Part shown: positions 1-6,804 of the stretch, piece after piece
Position numbering within the stretch: position 1 is the stretch's first letter
Layout of the letters: every line of letters starts with the position of its first letter
Assembly (NCBI GenBank): GCA_036260395.1
Contig: DASZZY010000052.1
Location: forward strand, 1-42,946
Reading direction: 5' to 3'
Source of the DNA: DASZZY01 sp036260395
GTDB lineage: Bacteria > Actinomycetota > UBA4738 > CALAEC01
Length of the DNA: 42,946 nt
Program-made: the position numbers and the translations under genes
The notes under the pieces: model-generated
The model's input: the letters and a program-made list of their open reading frames with translations, nothing else
Database searches by the model: none
What the model was told of the DNA's origin: nothing

Positions 1-158
1 CGGAGCGGGTGCCCGTCGTCGTCGGCGGCGTGATCCCCGACGACGATGCCCGGAAGCTGCGCGAGCAGGGGGTGGCCCGCGTGTACACGCCGCGCGACTA
101 CGACCTCACGGCGATGATGGCCGAGATCGCCGACCTCATCGGCAACGGCGCCTCGTGA
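1..158 (+). CDS. Methylmalonyl-CoA mutase B12-binding domain, C-terminal end (5' partial)
   Basis: Only the last 51 codons lie in the window; the frame begins at base 3 and ends in TGA at 156-158. The segment contains VVVGGVIPDDDA, then GVARVYTP and DYDLTAMM, which is the usual end of the cobalamin-binding (Rossmann-like) domain of methylmalonyl-CoA mutase. In the family this domain holds the B12 cofactor for converting methylmalonyl-CoA to succinyl-CoA. I cannot tell whether it is the end of a fused mutase or a stand-alone small subunit, or whether the substrate is methylmalonyl- or ethylmalonyl-CoA. The next gene starts inside its stop codon (GTGA overlap), so the two are probably co-translated. 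Confidence 0.85.
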   Translation, partial: ERVPVVVGGVIPDDDARKLREQGVARVYTPRDYDLTAMMAEIADLIGNGAS

Positions 159-925
159 GCGAGGCGTTCTGGCGGACGGGGATCGGGCGGGTCAGGCCGG
201 GCGAGATCCTGGTCCGTGGCTACGACCTGACGGAGCTCATCGGGCGACGGTCGTTCGGTGACGTCACCTACCTGCTGCTCTCGGGCGAGCTGCCGCACGG
301 CAACGAGGGCCGGATGATGGAGGCCCTCCTGGTGGCGGCGGCCGAGCACTCGGTGGTCGCCCCCTCGGTCGACGCCGCCCGGTTCGTGGCGTCGGCCGGG
401 GTCCCGCTCCAGGCGGCGGTCGCCGCCGGCACGATCGGGCTCGGCGAGCACCACGGTGGGGCGGTCGACGCAGCGGCCCGGCTGTTCGCCGATGCCGCGG
501 AGACCGGTCGACCGGACCGCGAGGCGGCGCTGGCCACCGGCCGCCGCCTGAAGGAGCAGGGCCGGCGCCTGCCCGGCTTCGGGCACGTCGTCCACGACCC
601 CGACCCTCGCGCCGGGCGGCTGTTCGAGGTGGCCGGCGAGCTCGGGTTCCGTGGCCGGTGGTGCGCGCTGGCCGAGGCGTTCGAGCGGGTCAGCGAGGAC
701 GTCTTCGGGCGCACGCTCCGGATGAACGTCGACGGGGCCATGGCCGCCCTCCTGCTGGAGCTCGGCCTCGATCCGGGCCTCGGGAAGGCGTTCTACGTCA
801 TCGGCCGCTCGCCGGGGCTGGTCGCCCACGTCTTCGAGGAGCAGACGCGGGAGCGGCCCTACCGCGACGTCGGCTGGGGGTCCGTCGACTACGACGGCCC
901 GGAGCGCCGCCCGCTGCCGGAGTAG
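155..925 (+). CDS. Citrate-synthase-like protein (citryl-CoA lyase type), short form
   Basis: 256 residues, GTG start overlapping the upstream stop. It belongs to the citrate synthase fold family: GLGEHHGGA (His99/100) corresponds to the GxxHGGA helix, PGFGH (His144) followed by DPDPRA corresponds to the catalytic-His loop, and MNVD (Asp193) corresponds to the catalytic Asp region. True citrate synthases have about 370-430 residues; this length matches the citryl-CoA lyase / ATP-citrate lyase C-terminal type, which cleaves or forms CoA thioesters of citrate-like acids. Its coupling to a B12 mutase domain suggests a role in propionyl-CoA or ethylmalonyl-CoA metabolism, but the substrate is unknown. 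A 2-methylcitrate-type or malyl-CoA-type activity is also possible. Confidence 0.8.
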   Translation: MSEAFWRTGIGRVRPGEILVRGYDLTELIGRRSFGDVTYLLLSGELPHGNEGRMMEALLVAAAEHSVVAPSVDAARFVASAGVPLQAAVAAGTIGLGEHHGGAVDAAARLFADAAETGRPDREAALATGRRLKEQGRRLPGFGHVVHDPDPRAGRLFEVAGELGFRGRWCALAEAFERVSEDVFGRTLRMNVDGAMAALLLELGLDPGLGKAFYVIGRSPGLVAHVFEEQTRERPYRDVGWGSVDYDGPERRPLPE

Positions 926-928
926 TCT
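923..928 (+). promoter_or_regulatory. -10 box TAGTCT, leaderless-type
   Basis: TAGTCT overlaps the stop codon of the preceding gene and sits 6 bases before the ATG at 935. There is no Shine-Dalgarno sequence in between. The arrangement matches other starts in this window; no clear -35 box is visible. Confidence 0.45.
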
Positions 929-934
929 CAGAGC

Positions 935-1342
935 ATGCGCCGGGAGCGAGTGGTCGTCGGGATCTTCCCCTCCGCGTGGGAGGCGGAGATGGCCCGTCGG
1001 TACCTGGACGAGGCCGGGATCTCGGCGTGGCTCGACGAGCTCGTGCCCGACCATCCCGGCCACCTGGGGGAGGGACGCCCCGTCCGTCTCTACGTCTCGC
1101 GGGAGGACGAGGACGACGCCCTGGCGATCCTCGAGGACACCGACCCCGCGGACGACGACGACCTCGAGGCCGCCCGGGCGGCGCAGCGCCGGCGGCCGCT
1201 GTGGATCGCGGCCGTGGCGCTCCTCGTCCTGGTGGGGATGGTGATCGCCGCGGTGCCGCAGGTCCTGTGGGTCCCGCTGCTGGCCGTGGCGTTCTTCGGC
1301 GTGATCCTGTGGCAGCTGGTCCGCCCGGCCCCGCGACGCTGA
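935..1342 (+). CDS. DUF2007-like domain membrane protein
   Basis: 135 residues. Residues 1-70 look like the small alpha/beta domain called DUF2007 or putative signal-transducing domain: VVVGIFPSAWEAEMARRYL, then GISAWL, then a strand and the acidic stretch REDEDDAL. An acidic linker follows, then two hydrophobic segments at about 90-107 and 110-127. It is probably a small inner-membrane protein with a cytoplasmic N-terminal domain; the function is unknown. A second protein with a similar C-terminal domain is encoded at 8007-8399 (-). The ATG at 935 is chosen because a -10-like box ends 6 bases upstream. Confidence 0.75.
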   Translation: MRRERVVVGIFPSAWEAEMARRYLDEAGISAWLDELVPDHPGHLGEGRPVRLYVSREDEDDALAILEDTDPADDDDLEAARAAQRRRPLWIAAVALLVLVGMVIAAVPQVLWVPLLAVAFFGVILWQLVRPAPRR

Positions 1343-1356
1343 TCGAGGACGCTGCT

Positions 1357-1411
1357 TTGCTCGGGTCCGCGGCGGGCGGGTACGCTGTGGCCCGCACCCC
1401 ACCCAGGAGGG
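1357..1411 (+). promoter_or_regulatory. Promoter and RBS for 3-hydroxybutyryl-CoA dehydrogenase
   Basis: TTGCTC (1357-1362), an 18-base spacer and TACGCT (1381-1386) resemble a sigma-70-type promoter. AGGAGGG at 1405-1411 is a strong ribosome binding site 4 bases before the ATG at 1416, so this gene has a leader, unlike many neighbours. Confidence 0.6.
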
Positions 1412-1415
1412 ACGC

Positions 1416-2279
1416 ATGAAGCCTGAGGACGTCAAGAAGGTCGGTGTGGTCGGCTGCGGGATCATGGGTTCGGGCATCGTCGAGGTCTGCGCCAAGACCG
1501 GCGCGGACGTGACGTTCGTCGAGATCAGCGACCAGAAGGTCGCCGAGGGCCGGGCCCGCGTCGAGAAGTCGCTCGGCAAGGCGGTCGACCGCGGGAAGCT
1601 GGACGCCGGCGATCGGGACCAGGTCCTGGAGCGCGTCTCCGGCACGACGAACCTCGAGGAGCTCGGGGACGTCGACCTGGTGATCGAGGCCATCACGGAG
1701 AACCTGCCGGCCAAGCTCGACGTCTTCCGGACGCTGGACCGCATCACCCGGGACGACGTGGTCCTGGCCACGAACACGTCCTCGCTGCCGGTGGTCCAGA
1801 TGGCCACGGCCACCGGGCGGCCCGACAGGGTCGTGGGGACGCACTTCTTCAACCCCCCGCCCGTCATGAAGCTCCTCGAGCTGGTCCGGGCGCTGACGAC
1901 GTCGGACGAGACGCTGGAGTTCGCGCGGTCGTACGGCGAGGCGCTCGGGAAGACCACGGTCGTCGCCAAGGACCGGGCCGGGTTCATCGTCAACTACCTG
2001 CTGACGCTGTACCTCAACGGGGCCGTGCGGATGTACGAGGAGGGGTTCGCCTCCAAGGAGGACATCGACACGGCGGTCAAGCTCGGCCTCGGCCACCCGA
2101 TGGGGCCGCTGGAGCTGCTCGACCTCATCGGGCTGGACACGATGCTGTCGGTGGCCGACGTGCTGTACGAAGAGTTCCGGAGCCCCGACTTCGCCGCGCC
2201 GCCCACCGCGCGGCGGATGGTCCAGGCCGGGTTCCTGGGCCGGAAGACCGGCAGGGGGTTCTACGACTACTCGTCGTAG
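1416..2279 (+). CDS. hbd: 3-hydroxybutyryl-CoA dehydrogenase
   Basis: 287 residues, the normal length for the single-domain-pair 3-hydroxyacyl-CoA dehydrogenases. The N-terminal Rossmann motif is GCGIMGSG (13-20). The family signature residues are visible in order: IEAITEN, NTSSLPV, the catalytic His in GTHFFNPPP, and DRAGFIVN before the helical C-terminal domain that ends in GRGFYDY. It interconverts acetoacetyl-CoA and 3-hydroxybutyryl-CoA with NAD(P)H. Together with the thiolase at 19837, the crotonyl-CoA carboxylase/reductase at 13400 and the mutase end at base 1, it fits C4 acyl-CoA metabolism (ethylmalonyl-CoA route, polyhydroxybutyrate or butyrate-type oxidation). Start chosen from the AGGAGGG site. 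Confidence 0.92.
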   Translation: MKPEDVKKVGVVGCGIMGSGIVEVCAKTGADVTFVEISDQKVAEGRARVEKSLGKAVDRGKLDAGDRDQVLERVSGTTNLEELGDVDLVIEAITENLPAKLDVFRTLDRITRDDVVLATNTSSLPVVQMATATGRPDRVVGTHFFNPPPVMKLLELVRALTTSDETLEFARSYGEALGKTTVVAKDRAGFIVNYLLTLYLNGAVRMYEEGFASKEDIDTAVKLGLGHPMGPLELLDLIGLDTMLSVADVLYEEFRSPDFAAPPTARRMVQAGFLGRKTGRGFYDYSS

Positions 2280-2298
2280 CGAGCGCCCGCTCCGGGTC

Positions 2299-3141
2299 GT
2301 GCCTCGAGCCGTCGACCTCCACGTTCACCTCCCGACCGAGGAGTGGCTGGAGAACGCCATCGGCCCCCATCTGGAGGCCACCGAGCGGTACTTCCGGCAG
2401 TCGCCCGAGCGGAAGACGCTCGAGGAGGTGGCCGAGGAGTATCGGCGACGCGAGATCCTCGGCGTTGTCCTTGACTGGGACGACCACACGGTCACCGGGC
2501 GGCCCTGGCTGGGGAACGAGTTCATGGCCGCGCTCCCAGAGCGAACCAACGGCGCGTTGATGGGGTTCGGGTCGGTCGATCCTCACGCCGGCGATGCCCT
2601 CGACCAGATGACCCGGGCCGCGGACCTCGGGCTCCGGGGGCTGAAGTTCCATCCGACGATGCAGGCCTTCGAGCCGGGCGACCAGCGGTTCTACCCGTTG
2701 TGGGAGCGGGCCCAGGAGCTTGGCCTCGTCGTGCTGTTCCACACGGGCACGTGCGGCATCGGAGCCGGGACGCCGGGCGCCGGCGGGACGAAGATCCGGT
2801 ACTCGCACCCGGGCTTCCTGGACGCCGTGGGCGCCGACTTCCCGGGCGTCACCTGGATCGCGGCCCACTTCGGGTGGCCGTGGTTCCTCGAGTGCCTGGC
2901 GATCGCCCTCCATAAGTCGAACGTGTGGATCGAGCTCTCCGGATGGGCGCCCAGGTACCTGCCGCCCGAGGTCGTCCGCGAGGCGGGGCGCCGCCTCAAC
3001 GACCGCACGCTGTTCGGCAGCGACTACCCGTTCATCTCGCTCGACCGGTGGTTCGCGGAGTTCGAGGACCTCGGCTACGGCGATCAGGAGCGCGAGAACG
3101 TGCTGCGGCACAACGCCTTCCGCCTGCTGGGGCTCGGCTGA
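2299..3141 (+). CDS. Amidohydrolase-2 family metal-dependent hydrolase or decarboxylase
   Basis: 280 residues with GTG start 19 bases after the upstream stop. It has the TIM-barrel amidohydrolase pattern: DLHVH (His8, His10) near the N-terminus, KFHP and FHTGT in the middle, AHFGWPW, and GSDYPF with the late metal-binding or catalytic Asp. This is the Pfam amidohydrolase_2 group, which includes ACMSD- and gamma-resorcylate-type decarboxylases and lactone hydrolases. The substrate cannot be told. It probably shares the transcript of the dehydrogenase upstream. It converges on the thioesterase at 3143-3586 with a single base between the two stop codons. Confidence 0.85.
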   Translation: MPRAVDLHVHLPTEEWLENAIGPHLEATERYFRQSPERKTLEEVAEEYRRREILGVVLDWDDHTVTGRPWLGNEFMAALPERTNGALMGFGSVDPHAGDALDQMTRAADLGLRGLKFHPTMQAFEPGDQRFYPLWERAQELGLVVLFHTGTCGIGAGTPGAGGTKIRYSHPGFLDAVGADFPGVTWIAAHFGWPWFLECLAIALHKSNVWIELSGWAPRYLPPEVVREAGRRLNDRTLFGSDYPFISLDRWFAEFEDLGYGDQERENVLRHNAFRLLGLG

Positions 3142-3142
3142 G

Positions 3143-3586
3143 TCAGAAGGCTCCGGGGGCGGGGAGGACGATGAACGTGGCGGTGGCCCGGGCCAGGAGC
3201 CGGCCGTCGCCGTCGAGGACCTCGGCCTCCCCGTAGCCCATCCGCTTCCCGAGGTGGAGCGACCGCCCGCGGCCCACGAGGCGGTTGCCCTCTCCCTTCG
3301 CCAGGAAGTGGACGTTCAGCTGGGCGGTCCGGTGGGTCTGGCCCGCGGGGAGCATCGACCGGAGGGCCAGGCCGATCGAGGTGTCGGCCATCGCCGAGAT
3401 GATCCCGCCGTGGACGATCCGCTGGGGATTGAAGTGCTGATCCTCGAGGTCCATGGAGACCTCCGCGCGGCCGCCGCCGACCGAGACCAGCTCCATGCCC
3501 GCCCACCGGTGGAACGGCGAGTTCCGGACCCGCTCGCGTAGGGCCTCGAGCTGCTCCTCGGAGAGCCCGGTCCCGAACTCCTCCAT
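3143..3586 (-). CDS. PaaI-type hotdog thioesterase
   Basis: 147 residues. The hotdog helix region NPQRIVHGGIISAMADTS contains the HGG motif at 59-61 followed by the Asp of MADTS, typical of PaaI/YbgC-like acyl-CoA thioesterases that hydrolyse (hydroxy)phenylacetyl-CoA and other acyl-CoAs. Strands with LNVHFLAKGEG follow. A strong purine-rich site (GGAGGGAGGGAG, 3588-3599) precedes the ATG. It is last in the long minus-strand cluster but has its own TAGACT box at 3621-3626. Substrate unknown. Confidence 0.88.
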   Translation of the reverse strand: MEEFGTGLSEEQLEALRERVRNSPFHRWAGMELVSVGGGRAEVSMDLEDQHFNPQRIVHGGIISAMADTSIGLALRSMLPAGQTHRTAQLNVHFLAKGEGNRLVGRGRSLHLGKRMGYGEAEVLDGDGRLLARATATFIVLPAPGAF

Positions 3587-3620
3587 GCTCCCTCCCTCCG
3601 GACGGCTCGGCGAGGCCCGA

Positions 3621-3626
3621 AGTCTA
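3621..3626 (-). promoter_or_regulatory. -10 box TAGACT before the PaaI-type thioesterase
   Basis: TAGACT on the minus strand overlaps the TAG stop of the preceding gene and lies 34 bases before the thioesterase ATG, leaving room for its strong RBS. The same hexamer precedes several other genes in the window. Confidence 0.4.
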
Positions 3627-4241
3627 CCGAGGCCCCGGCTCCCCGTCCCCGGCGTCGGCCGCCGGATCGCCCCACGGCCGGATGAAGTCCTCGTCGTCCA
3701 CGCCGAGGGCGTCCGCCACCCTCGTGATGTAGTTGAAGTAGGCGATGACCTGAACGGCGTCGTGGATGGCCCGGTCGTCGAAGCCGTGGGCCCGCAGCTC
3801 GTCGAGGTCCGCGGCGGTCATCCGGTGCTGCCGGTGGGTCAGCTTCTCGGCCAGCTCACACAGGGCCCGGTCGGCCGGGGAGAGGGGAGCGGTCCGCCAG
3901 TCCCTGGCCACGGCGTGCACGAGCGCGTCCGCCTGGTCCTCGCTGTCGGCCACCTCGGCGACCTCTTCACGGAGGTCGTGCGCGTGCGCCTGCGTTCAGT
4001 AGTGGCACTCCACCTCGGCCGAGACGACCGTGGCCAGGATCTCGCGCTGGACGCGGGACAGCGGCGAGTCGCCCTTCATGACCGTGACGTAGAAGCGCAT
4101 GCTGTCCCGGAGGGCCTCTGGGTTCACGCTCATGACGTGGACGATGTGCCAGACCCGGCCCGCTCGCTCCAGCGCGGCGTCGAACTCCTCCTTCAGGACG
4201 CCGGCGGCGTGCTCGAGGGGGACCTCCTCGATCCAGGGCAC
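3624..4241 (-). CDS. AhpD-like (carboxymuconolactone decarboxylase fold) enzyme, predicted selenoprotein with in-frame UGA
   Basis: Read through one TGA (3996-3998), the frame gives 205 residues and stops at TAG (3624-3626). The first 81 codons (WIEEVPLEH, VQREILATVVSA, ECHY) match the start of the peroxidase-related AhpD/CMD family. The part after the TGA (TQAHAHDLREE, LCELAEKLTHRQHRMT, DDRAIHDAVQVIAYFNYITR) matches its second half, with no frame change. The family motif is normally C-H-Y-C followed by H four residues later; here it is Cys79-His-Tyr-Sec82 and His86, so UGA replaces exactly the second redox cysteine. AhpD uses this pair with a nearby Glu and His for thiol peroxidase or reductase chemistry. 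A hairpin with bacterial SECIS geometry follows the UGA. Annotation software would split this into an 81-residue and a 109-residue protein. The GTG start at 4241 follows a TAGACT box by 6 bases. A sequencing error or recent nonsense mutation is the alternative. Confidence 0.82.
3959..3978 (-). promoter_or_regulatory. Predicted bacterial SECIS hairpin
   Basis: In the mRNA, CGACCUC (3978-3972) pairs perfectly with GAGGUCG (3965-3959), a 7-bp stem closing the 6-base loop CGUGAA. The loop starts 24 bases after the UGA and has G as its second base. The known rules for bacterial SECIS elements are a loop 16-37 bases from the UGA, a stem of 4-16 bp, a loop of 3-14 bases and a G among the first two loop bases; all are met. 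In the family, SelB binds such a loop to deliver Sec-tRNA. The element lies within coding sequence for the segment around DLREEVA. Confidence 0.7.
3996..3998 (-). other. In-frame UGA, probable selenocysteine codon
   Basis: The codon between TAC (Tyr81) and ACG (Thr83). It is the only in-frame stop in the 206-codon frame, and it occupies a position where homologues carry an active-site cysteine. Confidence 0.75.
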
Positions 4242-4247
4242 CCCGCG

Positions 4248-4253
4248 AGTCTA
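4248..4253 (-). promoter_or_regulatory. -10 box TAGACT for the predicted selenoprotein
   Basis: TAGACT on the minus strand ends 6 bases before the GTG at 4241 and overlaps the TAG stop of the aminotransferase. No Shine-Dalgarno sequence separates it from the start, so a leaderless transcript is likely. Confidence 0.5.
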
Positions 4254-5369
4254 GCGGCGCCCGAGGGGCGGCAGCGCGTCGAGGGCCGCCTCCACGTCGG
4301 AGGGGTCGTTGAAGGCGTGGAAGCCGAGGCGGAGGAACCCGCCCCGGACCGCGGCGATCACCCGCCGCTCCGCCAGGCGGCGCTTCAGCGCGCCGGCGTC
4401 CGGGACGTCGACGGCCACGATGTGCGAGGCGGCCTCCTCGCGAACCGTACCGTAGCCACGGTCCGCCGCCCCGGCCCGGAACGCCGCGGCCAGCTCCAGG
4501 CACCGGCGCTCGAGGGCGCCGGCGTCGAGCCGAGCGAGCAGGTCGAGCGCGGCCCGCGCGCCGACCCACGGGAGCCAGGCCATCGAGGTGTCGAGGCGGC
4601 TGGCGGCCGACGACAGCGGGATGGCGCTGCCGTAGTAGTCGGCGTAGGGCTCCTCGACCGAGTGCCAGTTCGGGAGCAGCGGGCGGAGCTCGTCGAGCCG
4701 GTCGGGTCGCACCGCCAGCCAGGCGGCGCCGCGCGGGGCGAGCAGCCACTTGTACCCGTGGGCGGCGACGTAATCGGCCTCGACGGCGGGGTCGAAGCGG
4801 AGGGCGCCCACCGACTGGGTCACGTTCACGAACAGCCGCGCGCCCGCGGCCCGGCACGCGGACGCAATCTCGCCGAGCCGGACCCGGAAGCCGTTCGAGG
4901 ACTGGACGTCGCTGACCGCGACGAGGACGGCCCCGGGCTCGACCGCCGAGGCCAGACGCTCGGTGGTGACCACGCCATCGTCGGCCTCGACCTCCACGAC
5001 CTCGAACCCCCGGTCCCGGAGCGCGACCCAGGGCAGGAGGTTGCTTCGGAACTCGCGCTCGCCGACGACCACGCGGCCCGGCGGCAGGGAGGCGGCCACG
5101 GTCGCCGCCGCCTCGGCCACGGACCCCATCAGCGCGACGCGGTCCGCCTCGGATCCCACGAGCCCCGCGAACAGGCGACGCGTGGCGTGGGCCTCCCGCT
5201 CCCACGCCTGCCAGGAGAACTCGCCGCCCTCCCACTCGCCCTCGGCGCGGCGCAGCGCCTCCAGGACCGGGCGGGCGGCCGGCGGCGTCGTGGCGGTGTT
5301 CAGGTAGGTGACCCGCTCCAGCGCCGGGAACTGCCGCCGGAACGCGACGAGGTCCGTTGCGGCGCTCAC
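4251..5369 (-). CDS. Class V PLP-dependent aminotransferase (cysteine desulfurase-like fold)
   Basis: 372 residues; GTG start inside the stop codon of the upstream glycosyltransferase (GTGA overlap). YLNTATTPP opens the family fold, AVSDVQSSNG is the substrate-side loop, and AAHGYKWLL contains the expected PLP lysine (Lys207). The segment FVNVTQSVG lines up with the conserved D-x-x-Q that contacts the PLP ring, but the Asp is Asn182 here, which is unusual. Members include cysteine desulfurases, isopenicillin-N-epimerase-like and kynureninase-like enzymes; I cannot choose between them. The active site ends with the expected late Arg/His-rich segment (RGGFLRLGFHAFN). Confidence 0.82.
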   Translation of the reverse strand: MSAATDLVAFRRQFPALERVTYLNTATTPPAARPVLEALRRAEGEWEGGEFSWQAWEREAHATRRLFAGLVGSEADRVALMGSVAEAAATVAASLPPGRVVVGEREFRSNLLPWVALRDRGFEVVEVEADDGVVTTERLASAVEPGAVLVAVSDVQSSNGFRVRLGEIASACRAAGARLFVNVTQSVGALRFDPAVEADYVAAHGYKWLLAPRGAAWLAVRPDRLDELRPLLPNWHSVEEPYADYYGSAIPLSSAASRLDTSMAWLPWVGARAALDLLARLDAGALERRCLELAAAFRAGAADRGYGTVREEAASHIVAVDVPDAGALKRRLAERRVIAAVRGGFLRLGFHAFNDPSDVEAALDALPPLGRR

Positions 5370-6490
5370 CGCGCGACCGCCTCGTAGACCTCGAGGGTCG
5401 CCCGGGCCGTTCGCTCCCAGGAGAACGCCGCCGCCCGGGCCAGCCCCGCGGCGGCCAGGCGCTCGGCTTCGCCCGTGTCGGTGGCCAGCCGCTCGATGGC
5501 CGCGGCGAGCCCCTCGAGCGACCGGGGGTCGACGGCCAGCGCCGCGTCCCCTGCCACCTCCGGGAGCGACGAAGCCGTCGAGGTGATCGTCGGCACGCCA
5601 CGGGCCATGGCCTCCAGGACCGGCAGCCCGAACCCCTCGTACAGCGAGGGGTAGACGAACGCGGCCGCTCCCCGGTAGAGCGCGTCCAGGTCGGCGTCGG
5701 CCACCCGGCCCGTGACGGTCACCCGGCCCGCCGCGGGCACCGCGAGCTCGCGGTCGAGCTGCTCCATGCCCCAGCCGGGGGGGCCGGCCAGCACCAGGGC
5801 GTGGGGCATCCCCGACCGGGCCACGGCTCGCCGGTAGGCCCGGACGAGCCGGACGACGTTCTTGCGGGGCTCCAGCGTGCCGACGAACAGCACGTACGGC
5901 CCGGCGATCCCCAGGCGCTCGAGGACCGGCTCGGCGTCCGCCCCGCCCTGCGGCAGCGTGGCCGCCAGCGGGGTGACGTGGACCCGCGACGGATCGACGC
6001 CCGCGAGCCGGACCAGGTCGCGGCCGGTGTGCTCCGAGATGGCCACCAGCGCGTCCGCCCGGCGGGCCGCCCGGCGGAGCCCCAGCCGGAACAGCGCCCG
6101 CCAGGCCGGCGGGAACAGCCTCGGGTACCGGACGAACGCCAGGTCCGGCACCGTGACCACCAGGCGCTGGGACGCCCGCGGCGGCGGGACGGCCGCCGGG
6201 GAGGGCGTGTGGACGATCCTCGACGTGGCGAGCTCGGCCGGGAGGCGGGGCATCCCGGCCACGGCCCAGGCCGGGTAGAGCGTCCGGATCCCCGAGCCGA
6301 GCGGCACCCGGTGGGCCGCTTCCATCCATCCCGCGGGCGCGGCCCGGTCGCCGAACCGCGCGTGGAACAGGGTCAGGCGGAGCGACGGGTCGGCGGCCGC
6401 CAGCGCGGGGAGCAGCTCGCGGACGTACGTGCCGATCCCTCCGGCGACCCGGTAGAAGAGCTGGTCGATCAGGAACGCGACCGACGTCAC
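5366..6490 (-). CDS. Glycosyltransferase family 4 (GT-B fold)
   Basis: 374 residues; GTG start overlapping the cupin stop, and its own stop overlaps the next start. The N-terminal half has GGIGTYVRELLP and the VTVPDLAF strand. The C-terminal half has GTLEPRKNV, the usual nucleotide-sugar domain start, and the E-x7-E motif in YEGFGLPVLEAMARG, followed by TSSLPEVAGDAA. This architecture transfers a sugar from an NDP-sugar, retaining configuration. It resembles the transferase encoded at 33947, although it lies in a metabolic cluster far from the surface-glycan locus. Acceptor and donor are unknown. Confidence 0.88.
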   Translation of the reverse strand: MTSVAFLIDQLFYRVAGGIGTYVRELLPALAAADPSLRLTLFHARFGDRAAPAGWMEAAHRVPLGSGIRTLYPAWAVAGMPRLPAELATSRIVHTPSPAAVPPPRASQRLVVTVPDLAFVRYPRLFPPAWRALFRLGLRRAARRADALVAISEHTGRDLVRLAGVDPSRVHVTPLAATLPQGGADAEPVLERLGIAGPYVLFVGTLEPRKNVVRLVRAYRRAVARSGMPHALVLAGPPGWGMEQLDRELAVPAAGRVTVTGRVADADLDALYRGAAAFVYPSLYEGFGLPVLEAMARGVPTITSTASSLPEVAGDAALAVDPRSLEGLAAAIERLATDTGEAERLAAAGLARAAAFSWERTARATLEVYEAVAR

Positions 6491-6804
6491 CGGCGCGGCG
6501 CCTCGATGCACGCCACGCCGTCCGGGCCGACGGTGGCGGCGTGCTCGGTCCCCGGTTCGATGTCGAGCCGGTCGCCCGGGCGCAGCGCCATGTCGCCGTC
6601 CCGGAGGTGGAACACGATCGCGCCCGTCACGCAGTACAGCACCTTGTGGTACGGATGGTCGTGCCACCCGTAGGTGTCCCCGGCGCCGTTCGACCACGAC
6701 CGCGGGGACAGCCCGTCGCCGCGGAGCCGCGCGTCCAGCTCCGCCTCGGACGGCGGTCCCGGGCCGCCGTGTTGGGTATGTCGCGCTCCCGTGAGTCCCC
6801 CCTC
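6487..6804 (-). CDS. Small cupin-domain protein, start codon unresolved
   Basis: The frame is open from the stop of the upstream gene to TGA at 6487-6489 (up to 105 residues). It encodes a single cupin barrel: DTYGWHDHPYHKVLYCVTG carries the His-rich metal motif 1, and PGDRLDIEPGTEHAA motif 2. The likely protein begins near SEAELDARLRG, but no ATG, GTG or TTG occurs in frame before the first cupin motif. The candidates are ACG at 6792-6790, just after the purine run GAGAGGGGGG, or CTG in ELD. Either a rare start codon is used or there is a sequence error. It is coupled to the glycosyltransferase by a GTGA overlap. Function unknown. Confidence 0.68.
   Translation of the reverse strand, partial: EGGLTGARHTQHGGPGPPSEAELDARLRGDGLSPRSWSNGAGDTYGWHDHPYHKVLYCVTGAIVFHLRDGDMALRPGDRLDIEPGTEHAATVGPDGVACIEAPRR

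Noticed and set aside
98..1993. A 631-codon open frame on the minus strand and many similar long frames
   Set aside because: High GC makes antisense frames stay open. Their translations are Arg/Pro/Ser-rich without family motifs and run opposite well-supported genes.
3624..3953. A separate 109-residue protein starting at the GTG at 3953
   Set aside because: It is in the same frame as the upstream half, lacks its own RBS or promoter, and would miss the AhpD active site. Read-through explains both parts.
4251..6329. A fused glycosyltransferase-aminotransferase open frame of 692 codons
   Set aside because: The first part is in a different frame from the glycosyltransferase and has no motif; the aminotransferase begins at the GTG at 5369, coupled to the true glycosyltransferase stop.
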